A DNA stretch of 64,000 bases from Legionella longbeachae. Its GTDB lineage: Bacteria > Pseudomonadota > Gammaproteobacteria > Legionellales > Legionellaceae. The notes below the pieces were generated by a model that made no database searches, was not told the DNA's origin, and was given only the letters and a program-made list of their open reading frames with translations. Each line of letters starts with the position of its first letter. The first letter of the stretch is position 1. The DNA lies in the NCBI RefSeq assembly GCF_004283175.1, contig NZ_RXNW01000004.1:1-64000 (forward strand), read 5' to 3'. Of this stretch, positions 37,453 to 46,788 are shown in pieces. A program made the position numbers and the translations under genes.

Positions 37453-38187
37453 GTGAGAAAGAGCATCATACTTATAATTTGTATTATTATACTTCCACTT
37501 AATATTTATGGACGAACGTTAACAGTAGGGATTTCCCACTTTGATCCCTCCTTTGTCATCCAATTAAGTCCTAAACATTTCTCTGGTTTTGATATTGACC
37601 TGATTCAAAATATTTGTAAGAAACTGAATGATGATTGTACGTTAATTTCTATGGATTGGGATGAGCTGATTGATGCGGTAGCTCAAAAAAAGGTCGATAT
37701 AGCAGTAAGTGGCCTCACTATTCCGCAAAGCCATTCTTCACCGGTTGCATTTTCTATACCCTATCTAATTATGAATATTGATACTATAGGATTAAAAAAA
37801 AATGTAATAGGTCATTTTAATATGAGAATGCTAATTAATGCGAATATAGGAACTACAGATAAAGATTATTGGACACTATTTAAAAAATTAAACCTCAAAA
37901 GTACCAACTTTATTTTATTCGATCAAGATGATGAATTAATTAATGCCCTAAAAGTAGGGAAAATCAAATTTGCATTGGTGGATTCATATACTGCAAGCTA
38001 CTGGGAAGTTAACTCATCAAATACAATTAAGGACTTAGGCCCAGTTACTCACCTCGAATACTTTACGGCTATTGCTATCAATCCAAATGATCCGGAGCTT
38101 CAAAATGAAATCAATAAAGCTTTAACTGATTATTTGCACAGTAAGGACTTTATGGATAATTATCGTAACAATTTGATTCATTTTTAA
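37453..38187 (+). CDS. Periplasmic amino-acid-type solute-binding protein (SBP family 3)
   Basis: 244 aa with a signal peptide (RKSIILIICIIILPLNIYGR), then the family 3 pattern: LTVGISHFDPSF, FSGFDIDLIQNICKKL, KKVDIAVSGLTIPQSHSS and KFALVDSYTASYW. It probably binds an amino acid or related solute for uptake. No ABC permease or ATPase is next to it, so it is an orphan binding protein. The start is a GTG with AAGAG upstream. Confidence 0.8.
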   Translation: MRKSIILIICIIILPLNIYGRTLTVGISHFDPSFVIQLSPKHFSGFDIDLIQNICKKLNDDCTLISMDWDELIDAVAQKKVDIAVSGLTIPQSHSSPVAFSIPYLIMNIDTIGLKKNVIGHFNMRMLINANIGTTDKDYWTLFKKLNLKSTNFILFDQDDELINALKVGKIKFALVDSYTASYWEVNSSNTIKDLGPVTHLEYFTAIAINPNDPELQNEINKALTDYLHSKDFMDNYRNNLIHF

Positions 38188-38225
38188 AATCACTGGCTAT
38201 TTTAAAACGAAAAATGAAACATCTA

Positions 38226-39200
38226 TTAAATGCTGATATCAATTCCTCCGGTAATGCCGTATTGGTTTTTCACTTGGGTTCCATAGAGATTTTGTATTAT
38301 TGGGATATTAATGCCAAGATATGCGGAATAATTGGTGTGAGTATTGACTCTAATCCCAGGCAATAAAAAAATGGTGTTTCCTCCGCTATTCGGATCCATC
38401 GTTCCTGCAATATTATCTTTTGTAATATACTCACCATTGAGTTCCAAAATGCCATCAATATCCAACTTTAATGATTCATTTCTATACAGCTCTAAAACAG
38501 TTGCAAAATTATAATCAAATATAGAGCCCAGAGTTGTATGTTGTATACCTTCTATCCCTTGGGTATAAATTAAATTTGAACTTAATGAAAAATTGTTAAA
38601 TTGCCTCGAAATAATAAGTCCAGCAAATGGAGTCCATGCCCCACTCCCTGGCTGATCTGAGGCAGAAAATAAAGTCCCAGTATTATCTCTCGCTGTCGTT
38701 TTGCCTGTTGGAGCATTAACACCAGAAATTAAACTCAGTGAGATGAAGTAATTATCTTCTTTAAGGAATTGCAATAAAGCAAAGATGTTGGTATCACCTA
38801 ACCCGTAAGCACCTCCTAAATTAAGAACACTTTCAACTTGTGTAGTTTCATTGAAGCCTGCAGCAGCAAAGGAAATATTATCAACATAGACCAGGCTTGC
38901 ACCAATGGATAAATTATTCAACAGCCCATAAGAAATCAACAAAGAGCCATATATACTGGCATTTAAATTCTCGGCAAAGGGGTGTTGCAATAATACTGCA
39001 TCAGACAGGGGGATATTAGGATAATATTCTACTCGTTGGCTTATACCTATCGCCCCTTTTTCTAAAGCATCGGCAGTTGAGGTAACGATAGGTTGACCTA
39101 TCCCCACAGAGTAATTGATTGTTTTTTGGTGAAGCGTGGCTGCATGGAGACTAAAAAAAACGCAACAGTATAAACATATTACTCGCTTTATTATGTTCAT
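38226..39200 (-). CDS. Outer-membrane porin/transport-like protein
   Basis: About 324 aa from the ATG at 39200 (MNIIKRVICLYCCVFFSLHAA, a signal peptide), followed by strands rich in Gly, Asn and aromatics and ending in a Phe-less GGIDISI. The pattern (ASIYGSLLISYGLLNNLSIG, ISLSLISGVNAPTGK) resembles FadL/MetA-pathway-type or transporter-like beta-barrels. The 24 codons upstream of 39200 are unlikely to be translated. The specific cargo is unknown. Confidence 0.6.
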   Translation of the reverse strand: MNIIKRVICLYCCVFFSLHAATLHQKTINYSVGIGQPIVTSTADALEKGAIGISQRVEYYPNIPLSDAVLLQHPFAENLNASIYGSLLISYGLLNNLSIGASLVYVDNISFAAAGFNETTQVESVLNLGGAYGLGDTNIFALLQFLKEDNYFISLSLISGVNAPTGKTTARDNTGTLFSASDQPGSGAWTPFAGLIISRQFNNFSLSSNLIYTQGIEGIQHTTLGSIFDYNFATVLELYRNESLKLDIDGILELNGEYITKDNIAGTMDPNSGGNTIFLLPGIRVNTHTNYSAYLGINIPIIQNLYGTQVKNQYGITGGIDISI

Positions 39201-39412
39201 TTCGTGAGTATCATTTAAATTTTTATTGTAACTTAGATAGAGGTAATGCCCAATAGCCTCTAAGAATCCCAACGGTTACAGTTTGACCTCTTCTAGTAAA
39301 TTCACAATGAGCTTTTGATTAGAAAATAACTCTGATTGATGTTCATCAGATTTTTTTGTCCACAAAAGATATTTTTTTAATTTAAATATTAATGAGTAGC
39401 CGTATGCTGTTA

Positions 39413-40618
39413 TTATGCCAGTATACCTCGAGTTTCATTAGGGTAGTTTAACATTAGTGGCTCATTGGCTTTCTGAGCATCTTTTTTAATCCCCGTAAAT
39501 AGAGGCTCTTCATATCCTCCAGGAATTCCTTGCTTTGAAAAAACAATTTGCCACAATTGCGTGCCACGCGAACGAAAAGTGCCGGCACATGCTAATAAAT
39601 AATAACGCCACATACGATAAAAACGATGATCATAATGTTCTTGTAATTGCGCCCAGTTTTTTTCGAAACGCTCATGCCAGGCCATTAATGTATGATCATA
39701 GTATGCGCCAAAATTAACCCAGTTTTCCATAATAAATAATCCTTCTGAAGCCTTGCTAAGTTGCTCCATAGAAGGAAGCATGCCATTAGGGAAAATATAT
39801 TTGTTAATCCAGGGATCTCCTGCCGTTTGAGTGAGGGTACTGCCAATGGTGTGTAATAAAAAAAGGCCATTACCTTTGAGGCATTCTCTGGCTTTTTGCA
39901 TATAGGTACGGTAATTTTTATAACCTACATGCTCAAACATCCCTAATGAAATCACACGATCAAATTTTTCATGGATATCACGGTAATCTTGGAAACGAAT
40001 TTCAATAGGTAAACCGACACAATTTTGTTTTGCATAATTACACTGCTCTTTGGAGATAGTAATCCCCACCACACTAACCCCATAATTCTCTGCTGCATAT
40101 TTTGCAAATGCACCAAATCCACATCCTATGTCCAGTACACGCATGCCTGGTTCAAGTTTGAGTTTTTGACAACTTAATTCTAATTTATTGATTTGCGCTG
40201 TATCCAGGTCGCTGGCATTTTTCCAATAGCCGCAAGTGTAATTCATCCGGGTATCCAGCATCGACTCAAATAACTCATTACCAAGATCGTAATGCAGTCT
40301 TCCCACTTCTAAGGCACGCTTTTTAGATTGGTAGTTAACCAGCTTAAGGAGAAACAATTTAGGCCATAGCCATTTGTTGGTGCGAATTTTGCTGTCAAGA
40401 TTAGCCTGGATAATTTGGGTAATAAACTGATCGAGACTTTTACAGTCCCACCATTCCTCCATATAGGTTTCCCCAAGGCCTAATGTACCATGATTAAAAA
40501 CGCGTTGATAAAATTCGTCATTATGGATTTGAATATCCCAGGGATTTGACCCGTTGGGTGAAATTCCGGCTGAATGCAAAAGGTCTAATACAATTTTTTT
40601 AATCATTCCCTGACTCAT
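39413..40618 (-). CDS. cfa: Cyclopropane-fatty-acyl-phospholipid synthase
   Basis: 401 aa. Cfa adds a methylene from SAM across cis double bonds of membrane phospholipids. The N-terminus (VLDLLHSAGISPNGSNPWDI, then GTLGLGETYMEEWW) and the SAM site (VLDIGCGFGAFAKYAAENYG) match E. coli Cfa closely, with RFQDYRDI and FDRVISLGMFEHVG downstream. I take the ATG at 40618 with AAGGA about 13 nt upstream; an ATG at 40606 is possible. Confidence 0.92.
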   Translation of the reverse strand: MSQGMIKKIVLDLLHSAGISPNGSNPWDIQIHNDEFYQRVFNHGTLGLGETYMEEWWDCKSLDQFITQIIQANLDSKIRTNKWLWPKLFLLKLVNYQSKKRALEVGRLHYDLGNELFESMLDTRMNYTCGYWKNASDLDTAQINKLELSCQKLKLEPGMRVLDIGCGFGAFAKYAAENYGVSVVGITISKEQCNYAKQNCVGLPIEIRFQDYRDIHEKFDRVISLGMFEHVGYKNYRTYMQKARECLKGNGLFLLHTIGSTLTQTAGDPWINKYIFPNGMLPSMEQLSKASEGLFIMENWVNFGAYYDHTLMAWHERFEKNWAQLQEHYDHRFYRMWRYYLLACAGTFRSRGTQLWQIVFSKQGIPGGYEEPLFTGIKKDAQKANEPLMLNYPNETRGILA

Positions 40619-40811
40619 AAGTAGATTTATCCTTTTGTGCGGCAAAATTCAAGAACGATTAAGCGATACTCAGCTTATCCTGTTAATATAAATAGTACAA
40701 TTTAAATACTAATAAAATATATTTTCCATAAGTTACAATTGGATGCAATAACAAATCTGTAATTATGTTTGACATGAATAAAGCAAAAAAGCAAGTGGGA
40801 TAGCCATGATA

Positions 40812-41861
40812 TTATAAGCCAGTCCCCAAAATGCTGGAGTTAAATCTAAAAATATTTTTCTTGCTGTTGTTCAAATGCAAGATTTCACGAGTATATTCAG
40901 TAAAGTTATTTTTACTGTATTGTTTGATAGTCGATCGCCAGAACTGATAAGCACCTTCGTTGCCAGGTAGAACCATCACTTCCCATTCTCCTGAAAATTT
41001 TTTAAAACATTGCTCTGCAACATAACGGCCAATACCTTTGTTTTTGAATTTCCGTGCGATAAAAAATTGAGCCATATTGAATTCAACGCCAGCATCACTT
41101 CCTATTTTATCCACTATAGCAAAGCCAGCCAGTTCCTTTTTATAACGGATGATAAATGGGAAAGAGTTTTTATCTTCCCAATATTTTCTAAAATCAATAC
41201 ATTCATACAAACCATCCGCCGGGATTTCCCATCCCTCTTCATCACCTATGTATTCGCTCATATCATAGACATAAAATCTACCTAGATTTTGCACAACCGG
41301 ATAATCTTCAAGGGTCGCGGGTATGAGCTCTATTTTATCGTGAACTGCAGATAAATTCGCAATAGAGTACCAGGCTACTTCAGTATTTCCATATCTTCCC
41401 AGACCTGCATAGCTCATCCCCGCTTTTTCCAATACGCGGCGTGAACGTTCATTTCCGGGATGAACATAGGCAACAAGCCTCTCTATGGAAATGTTTTGAA
41501 ATCCCCAGGTGATGAGTGCTTTTGCGAGCTCAAGGCCGTATCCTTTATTCCAGGCGGTTTTATGCAATGCATATGCAACTTCAATATCAGGCTGGCTGTC
41601 ATTGTAGGCGGCATAAATTAATCCGGCACGCCCCACAAAATGAGCACTTTCTTTTTCAAAGACACAGCCAAGGCTGAACCCATACTTCTCATAATGGGCA
41701 ATGGCTTTCTCTAATCCAGCCATTATTTCAGCCTCAGTACGAATTCCTTGACCAATATACTTCATGACATCAGCATCGGTTTGTAAGGTATATAAGTTAT
41801 TAAAATCCGCCAATTGTGGTGCTTTAATGATTAAATTTTTAGTTTCTAAGAAAAGGCTCAT
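40812..41861 (-). CDS. Tandem GNAT acetyltransferase-domain protein
   Basis: 349 aa with two acetyl-CoA-binding folds. The first (1-175) is RimJ/RimL-like: LETKNLIIKAPQLADFNNL, then NKGYGLELAKALITWGF and NERSRRVLEKAGM. The second (~180-330) is a separate GNAT domain: IELIPATLEDYPVVQNLG and ARKFKNKGIGRYVAEQCF, the latter bearing the pyrophosphate-binding loop. Both loops look usable. Substrates are unknown. The double-domain layout may reflect a fusion of two separate transferases. Confidence 0.82.
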   Translation of the reverse strand: MSLFLETKNLIIKAPQLADFNNLYTLQTDADVMKYIGQGIRTEAEIMAGLEKAIAHYEKYGFSLGCVFEKESAHFVGRAGLIYAAYNDSQPDIEVAYALHKTAWNKGYGLELAKALITWGFQNISIERLVAYVHPGNERSRRVLEKAGMSYAGLGRYGNTEVAWYSIANLSAVHDKIELIPATLEDYPVVQNLGRFYVYDMSEYIGDEEGWEIPADGLYECIDFRKYWEDKNSFPFIIRYKKELAGFAIVDKIGSDAGVEFNMAQFFIARKFKNKGIGRYVAEQCFKKFSGEWEVMVLPGNEGAYQFWRSTIKQYSKNNFTEYTREILHLNNSKKNIFRFNSSILGTGL

Positions 41862-42154
41862 AGTGCTCGCTCAATACAAAAGGGATTCATTGATAAAGAT
41901 AACTAAAATCATTTCTGACCTTAACATAATACATTTATATTACCAACGAAACATAGAGCCTTTAGAGACTATGGGATAGAAAGGTATTCGCTGGAGAATG
42001 GCCCCTTAGGTCAATTTGCTTGCTCTAATCCAATTTTATGTAAACTTATTGAAAGTATATGATGCAAGATTAAGGCAACACGCCTTAATTAAGATTTATT
42101 AAATTGTGGTTGGCTAAGGCATGTTAGAGTAAAGGAAGATTTTAAATTCTTTTA

Positions 42155-42178
42155 TTAGGGTGTGTGCACACACCCTAA
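42155..42178. repeat. 24-nt perfect palindrome
   Basis: TTAGGGTGTGTG (42155-42166) is immediately followed by its reverse complement (42167-42178). It lies 30 bp downstream of the stop of the gene at 42209-42634. There is no T-run on the minus strand, so it may be an operator or a palindromic repeat rather than a classical terminator. The sequence ACACACCCTAAA recurs near 54452. Confidence 0.5.
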
Positions 42179-42208
42179 AATAGACTTATTCGATGGTCTA
42201 AATTTGGC

Positions 42209-42634
42209 TTATTCAATCGTCCAATTTATTTCGCCGGGAAGAGAACTCCACCAGCTGCCAATTTTTGCAACATAATCAGCGTGCACATTGTTTGAGCTAG
42301 AGTAGTCACCAGAGACAGATCCTGCATACATGACACATAAATCTTGTCGAGAAACAATACTGATGGTTTTATTATCGCATTCATATTCTAAACGAATACT
42401 TGGACCAGCAGTGTAGGTCTGCTGCAGTGTAAACGAGAGGGCTTTCTCGCCATTTTCAATTATTCCAGGTACCTGGCCAAATATAAGCTGGCCATTTATT
42501 AAATTGGTTGAACGTAAAGTACAGGTATGTCCGCTTTTGTTAAACACGGAGACATTCAAATTACCACAATTATTTGCATGAGCCGACCATACGCTGGCAA
42601 CCAATGGTAGGGCGAATAAAATTTTCTTGTTCAT
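42209..42634 (-). CDS. Secreted cysteine-containing protein of unknown function
   Basis: 141 aa with a signal peptide (MNKKILFALPLVASVWSAHA), a small beta-rich body with four or five cysteines (NNCGNLNV, HTCTLRS, EYECDNK, DLCVMYAG) and no recognised domain. The exported location and disulfide-like cysteine set are visible; a role is not. Confidence 0.6.
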   Translation of the reverse strand: MNKKILFALPLVASVWSAHANNCGNLNVSVFNKSGHTCTLRSTNLINGQLIFGQVPGIIENGEKALSFTLQQTYTAGPSIRLEYECDNKTISIVSRQDLCVMYAGSVSGDYSSSNNVHADYVAKIGSWWSSLPGEINWTIE

Positions 42635-43110
42635 TGTTAATCCCGTTTAAAAAACATAACGCCATGAAGTGTACACTTGGTTGATTAGAAGTTCAATGCG
42701 TGAAACTATAGGTCATATAAGTTGTTGTTCTATTTTTAAATTACTTCGTTTTCTTGCTTCCTGCTCCTAACCGCTAATCAAAAGACTTAATCCTGGGATT
42801 ATGATTAAAACATATGTTTTTTGATTATTTCTTTTACTTTTGCTTCTTTTTTAGTACAATGTCGGCAGTCAGAACTAGATGTGCGGAACAGTGGAGGAAG
42901 ATAGGCTAGGGGATTTACTCGAACATGTTTAAAAATTTTTATTAATAGTAAAAAACAATATTTTCTTTTATTGAGATACTTATGCTGTAAATCAGCCCGC
43001 AAAGAGATCAATTAGAAAACGACTAAATCATATTTATTGCCTACTTCATCTGATTATTTCAGAAAAGCCATATCTACATTCTGCAAATGATAAATTATTG
43101 GAGAAGTGTA
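42635..43110. other. Gene-free gap
   Basis: About 475 bp. An open frame on the minus strand (42805-43011) encodes a Lys/Phe/Cys-rich 68-mer without a good ribosome site; I do not accept it. No clear repeats. Confidence 0.4.
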
Positions 43111-44466
43111 ATGCCAACTCTGTTGCGAGAAGAAGTAGATATTTATGTTAAACCGGAAATTCATGATACCGGATTGGACAGTAAATTAGCGGAAGTTACG
43201 GTCGGTGATCTCCACGGAAACATGATAAAGCTTTTATATTTTCTGGTTCGCTATGGTATTGCGAATATCAGCTCAGATGACTATGACAAACTACTGAAAA
43301 TTTATCAAACACCCCTTGAGAACATCGATAAAGAATGCCTTATTCAATTTAATAATATTTTAGATAGAATTGTTTTCCAAAAGGGGAGGATGATAAGACT
43401 CCTCGGGGATGAGTTGGCGGATAGAGGGGCTAACGATTACTTCACATTAAAGTTGTTGGAAAAACTGCAATTAAATAAAGTACCTGTCGAAATATTACTG
43501 TCAAATCATAGCGTTGAATTTATTGAATCCTATGAAAATGAAGATCGTTTTCATACAACGATGGTTCCATATGAGGGCATTTGTCATTCAATAGAAAGTT
43601 TACAAAGATTGGTTGACAAAGAAGTTATATCAAGAGAAGAAGTTCTTGAATTAGCAAATGTAGGTTATAAACCAGCACTGCGAGCGCTTTCATACTCACT
43701 TAATGAGGATCAATCTGAAATTACAATATACAGCCACGCTGGTATTGGTTTAGAAACTATCGAAAAGCTTGCAAAAAGCTTAAATGTACCGTATCTGGAT
43801 AGCTCTGCTAAAGAGTTAGCAGCAACTATCGATAATATTAATCGGGTATTTCAAGGTTACGCAACTACAAATACGGTACACACACTGTATTCACGTGAGA
43901 CTATGACAGCGGCTTATAAGTGTAATAGAGAATTTGTCATCGAGTCACCGATTGAATTTATAATGATGAACCGAAACTACGAGGTTCTTAATAGACCTGT
44001 TACCCATTCTAGCTATCATATCAATTTTGTTCATGGACATGAGATAAGTGATCTAACAAAAGAAAATATTTATAATCTTGATGATGATCTTGGTAAAAGC
44101 TCCGATCCGATTCTGGCACCTAAAAATCGTGGGGTATATTCGGCGGTTATGCATATTGTTCCACCTTCATTTGCGCAAAAACTCTTGTTTGATGTATCTC
44201 AATCTTTGCAGGAAGAGTCTTTTGAAAGTGTCGATAAACTTTATGAGTCTACTTATACCCCTAGATTTTCTCTATTTAGGCCAGAATCAATTCTGGTAGC
44301 AGAAGAAGACTTGGTTTCTCCGAAAAAAACCTCTGATAATGTAGAGAAACTTTATGAGCCTATCCTTAGTCCCCGGTTTTCTCTATTTAAGCCTAAATCA
44401 ATTTTAGTACCAGAAGTTGACTTACTTACCTGGAAAAAACTCTTCGGGAATGATAGTGCATTTTAA
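43111..44466 (+). CDS. PPP-type metallophosphatase effector candidate (WipA/WipB-like)
   Basis: 451 aa from the ATG at 43111. The phosphoprotein-phosphatase metal motifs are present in order: VGDLHGNM (GDxHG, ~residue 38), LLGDELADRGAND (GDxxDRG, ~102) and LLSNHSVEF (GNHE variant, ~130); later IYSHAGIG and VHGHE supply further metal-binding His. This resembles the Legionella Wip phosphatases; orthology is not shown. The C-terminus has two 37-residue near repeats outside the fold (see 44233-44454). Inferred substrate: host phosphoproteins. It is convergent with the next gene. Confidence 0.75.
   Translation: MPTLLREEVDIYVKPEIHDTGLDSKLAEVTVGDLHGNMIKLLYFLVRYGIANISSDDYDKLLKIYQTPLENIDKECLIQFNNILDRIVFQKGRMIRLLGDELADRGANDYFTLKLLEKLQLNKVPVEILLSNHSVEFIESYENEDRFHTTMVPYEGICHSIESLQRLVDKEVISREEVLELANVGYKPALRALSYSLNEDQSEITIYSHAGIGLETIEKLAKSLNVPYLDSSAKELAATIDNINRVFQGYATTNTVHTLYSRETMTAAYKCNREFVIESPIEFIMMNRNYEVLNRPVTHSSYHINFVHGHEISDLTKENIYNLDDDLGKSSDPILAPKNRGVYSAVMHIVPPSFAQKLLFDVSQSLQEESFESVDKLYESTYTPRFSLFRPESILVAEEDLVSPKKTSDNVEKLYEPILSPRFSLFKPKSILVPEVDLLTWKKLFGNDSAF
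44233..44454 (+). repeat. Tandem 111-nt repeat inside the phosphatase gene
   Basis: Two in-frame units, 44233-44343 and 44344-44454, each encoding 37 residues with the shared core PRFSLF(R/K)P(E/K)SILV. They differ at many third positions and some residues, so the duplication is not very recent. The repeat forms the extreme C-terminus and may be a localisation, translocation or partner-binding module. Confidence 0.75.
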
Positions 44467-44481
44467 AACTTGATTTCTAAT

Positions 44482-44512
44482 TATGCGAGTATTATGAAAT
44501 AATGCTCGCATA
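44482..44512. terminator. Bidirectional hairpin between convergent genes
   Basis: TATGCGAG (44482-44489) pairs with CTCGCATA (44505-44512), and the inner ATTAT/ATAAT extends the stem. It lies between two stop codons. There is no long T-run on either side. Confidence 0.5.
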
Positions 44513-44532
44513 GTTGAGATTAACGTAAGAAA

Positions 44533-44946
44533 TTAATGATGGGCTATCCAGGTATGCAAATAATGCATCGTAGGTGTTATGGTAACAGCGGAGTGTCCTG
44601 ATTTGTCCTTATAAAGACATACCCAACTGTCTTGGCCATCAACCTCATAAGCCATGGGGCCTTTTTCAAAAACTAAAGAATCTACAGCACGCAAAACTTG
44701 TTGTTTTGCATTATTTTCATTACTTGCTCGGAAAGCGCCGATAATAAAAGTCCATTTATCATTAGTATCGTAAGTGTGGGATCTTACTGCGCCATACCAT
44801 AAACCATTTTCTTTTATGACGTCAGAAACACCCACGGCTTGTAATCCTGAGACTGAGGGGCAACTCTTGGGTTTCTCAGGGGGAGCAGCAAAACTGAATT
44901 GGGATAGTGATAAGAATAAAACTGTATTTATAACTTGTACTTTCAT
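44533..44946 (-). CDS. Secreted protein, possible DUF4949 family
   Basis: 137 aa. Signal peptide MKVQVINTVLFLSLSQFSFA, then APPEKPKSCPSVSGLQAVGV and a body with a WTFIIGAF strand and a second Cys (DSWVCLY). The size and layout resemble the DUF4949 proteins of Legionella, one of which was described as hemin-binding; this match is from memory and low-confidence. Periplasmic or secreted. Confidence 0.55.
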   Translation of the reverse strand: MKVQVINTVLFLSLSQFSFAAPPEKPKSCPSVSGLQAVGVSDVIKENGLWYGAVRSHTYDTNDKWTFIIGAFRASNENNAKQQVLRAVDSLVFEKGPMAYEVDGQDSWVCLYKDKSGHSAVTITPTMHYLHTWIAHH

Positions 44947-45546
44947 GATTTTCCTTTGAAAATTTTAAAAATATTTCCATAATTACTTAGGTTGCATCAA
45001 AATTTTTTTGATGTGTCCTAAGTATGCAGAGAATATACCTTAATCCAATCATTTAAATCCAACAGTAATATGCAATTATCACCACAACCAGGCAAATGTA
45101 GCCCGTATCAGCGCAAACCTAATACGGGATTTCCTCTGGAATTCTTTATGAATGAGATGTCTTAATATAACAGGTCGCGCCTTAAATACATTTCAATAAG
45201 CCTAATAGAGGTTGAATAATTCGAATCATTAACTGGCATTTTCCTGTTCTTGATTAGGGGCCGGAAATGGGGAAGAGCCAACGCTTTTTAAAATTGATAT
45301 GAAGTGATCATCGAATCAAGATGCCAAAACCCAGACTGGAGTTGGCTCCCTGAACAAGACACGAGCCCGTGACCTAATGATTAACAGTTATAAAATTACG
45401 GCTTTTAACTACTTTTAGCAACTTTTAAATTATCTCAACAACCCTTTATATATAAGGCCTGTAGGCTTTTATTATGGCGTAAGCACTTTTATTGTGTTTT
45501 AATCATTCCTTCGACACATATTCGACACGTTTGAATAAGAGGGAAA
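44947..45546. other. Gene-free gap with fossil attachment site
   Basis: About 600 bp. The only recognisable element is the tRNA-Asn 3'-half remnant at 45343-45392. The last 150 bp before the integrase are AT-rich and probably contain its promoter. Confidence 0.55.
45343..45392 (-). other. Degenerate tRNA-Asn(GTT) 3' half, probable fossil att site
   Basis: Read on the minus strand, these 50 nt align without gaps to the 3' half of tRNA-Asn. ACTGTTAATC (anticodon loop) is followed by AGGTCAC and ends GGGAGCCA. The T-loop is damaged (GCTCGTGTC for GTTCGAGTC), and the 5' half is absent. Together with the integrase 155 bp away this fits an old attachment site left by integration into a tRNA gene. 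Confidence 0.6.
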
Positions 45547-46788
45547 ATGAAGATCACAAAATCGGCCGTTGATAAATTACCTTTGCCTGTTTCAACGACT
45601 CAGGGAAGAACTGCCCAAAAACGATATTACGATGAGGTGATGAAGGGATTTGGTATCAGAGTTACCTCCGGTGGAACTAAGGCTTTTTTTGTTGAAAAAC
45701 TGATAAAAAATAAACTGTCTCGCATTACATTAGGCCGTTATCCTGAGCTGACAGTAGAAATGGCCAGAAAGGAAGCCCAAAAGTTGCTCGGGAAAATTGC
45801 GACTGGAATCGATCCGGTTGCCGAAAAGCGCGCTGAAAAAATGCGTCAAATCACCTTAAACGATGTATTTAATGATTACATCCAAGTGCGTAAATCGCTA
45901 AAACACAACACCCTTTATAAATATAAAAAAGTATTAGCCACAGGATTTGCTGGCTGGGTTAATAAACCCCTTCTTGCCATCACCAAAGATAGCGTTGCCA
46001 AGCATCATAAAAAATTAGGTAAAGAACATGGTGAAGCTTACGCCAATTTAGCTATGCGTTTACTGCGAGCCCTTTTTAATTTTGCAGCCGGTCAATACGA
46101 GGATACACAAGGTAAATCATTAATTACCGAAAACCCGGTTAAACGTTTATCACAAACTAGAGCCTGGTATCGGGTTGAACGTCGTCAAAGTTTTATTAAA
46201 GCCCATGAATTAGCTGCTTGGTACCTTGGCGTACAACAATTACAAAGTGAGGTTTTGCGAGACTATCTATTGCTAATAATACTAACAGGATTACGGCGCC
46301 AAGAAGGAGCTACTTTGCGTTGGGATCAAATTGATCTAAACGCTAAAACACTAACGGTTCTTGATACTAAAAACCACGAATCTCATACTCTCTCTCTTTC
46401 TAGCTACCTTTATGAATTGTTATTATCACGCAGCCAAAAAAGGATTAATGAGTATGTTTTTCCGGGAACGGGGGCAGCAGGTCATATTATTGAGCCACGC
46501 AAACAAATGGCCAATGTAACCAAGCTCTCAGGCATTCATTTTACGGTTCACGATTTAAGACGAACATTTATTACCATTGCTGAGGGACTGGATATCTCAG
46601 CTTATGCTTTAAAGCGTTTGATGAACCATAAAATGAATGGAGATATTACAGCTGGGTACATCGTGACCGATGTTGAACGGCTGAGAAAACCAATGCAGCA
46701 GATTACCGATTATTTTTTGAAGTGTATGGGTGTCCAACCATCCGCAATACTAATAGCAATCCAACCACAAGAAGTAGTTCATGAGTAA
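45547..46788 (+). CDS. Tyrosine recombinase/integrase, P4 type with DUF4102 arm-binding domain
   Basis: 413 aa and intact. The N-terminal arm-binding domain (KITKSAVDKLPLPV, then GFGIRVTSGGTKAFF and RITLGRYPELTVEMARKEAQ) is typical of island integrases. The catalytic domain has LTGLRRQEGATLRW (Arg), HDLRRTF (His-xx-Arg), MNHKMNG (His) and AGYIVTDVERL (the nucleophilic Tyr). It mediates site-specific recombination, usually at tRNA genes. The stop overlaps the start of the next (broken) gene. Confidence 0.93.
   Translation: MKITKSAVDKLPLPVSTTQGRTAQKRYYDEVMKGFGIRVTSGGTKAFFVEKLIKNKLSRITLGRYPELTVEMARKEAQKLLGKIATGIDPVAEKRAEKMRQITLNDVFNDYIQVRKSLKHNTLYKYKKVLATGFAGWVNKPLLAITKDSVAKHHKKLGKEHGEAYANLAMRLLRALFNFAAGQYEDTQGKSLITENPVKRLSQTRAWYRVERRQSFIKAHELAAWYLGVQQLQSEVLRDYLLLIILTGLRRQEGATLRWDQIDLNAKTLTVLDTKNHESHTLSLSSYLYELLLSRSQKRINEYVFPGTGAAGHIIEPRKQMANVTKLSGIHFTVHDLRRTFITIAEGLDISAYALKRLMNHKMNGDITAGYIVTDVERLRKPMQQITDYFLKCMGVQPSAILIAIQPQEVVHE

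Noticed and set aside
42805-43011. Minus-strand 68-residue open frame
   Set aside because: No ribosome site, odd composition and no family features.
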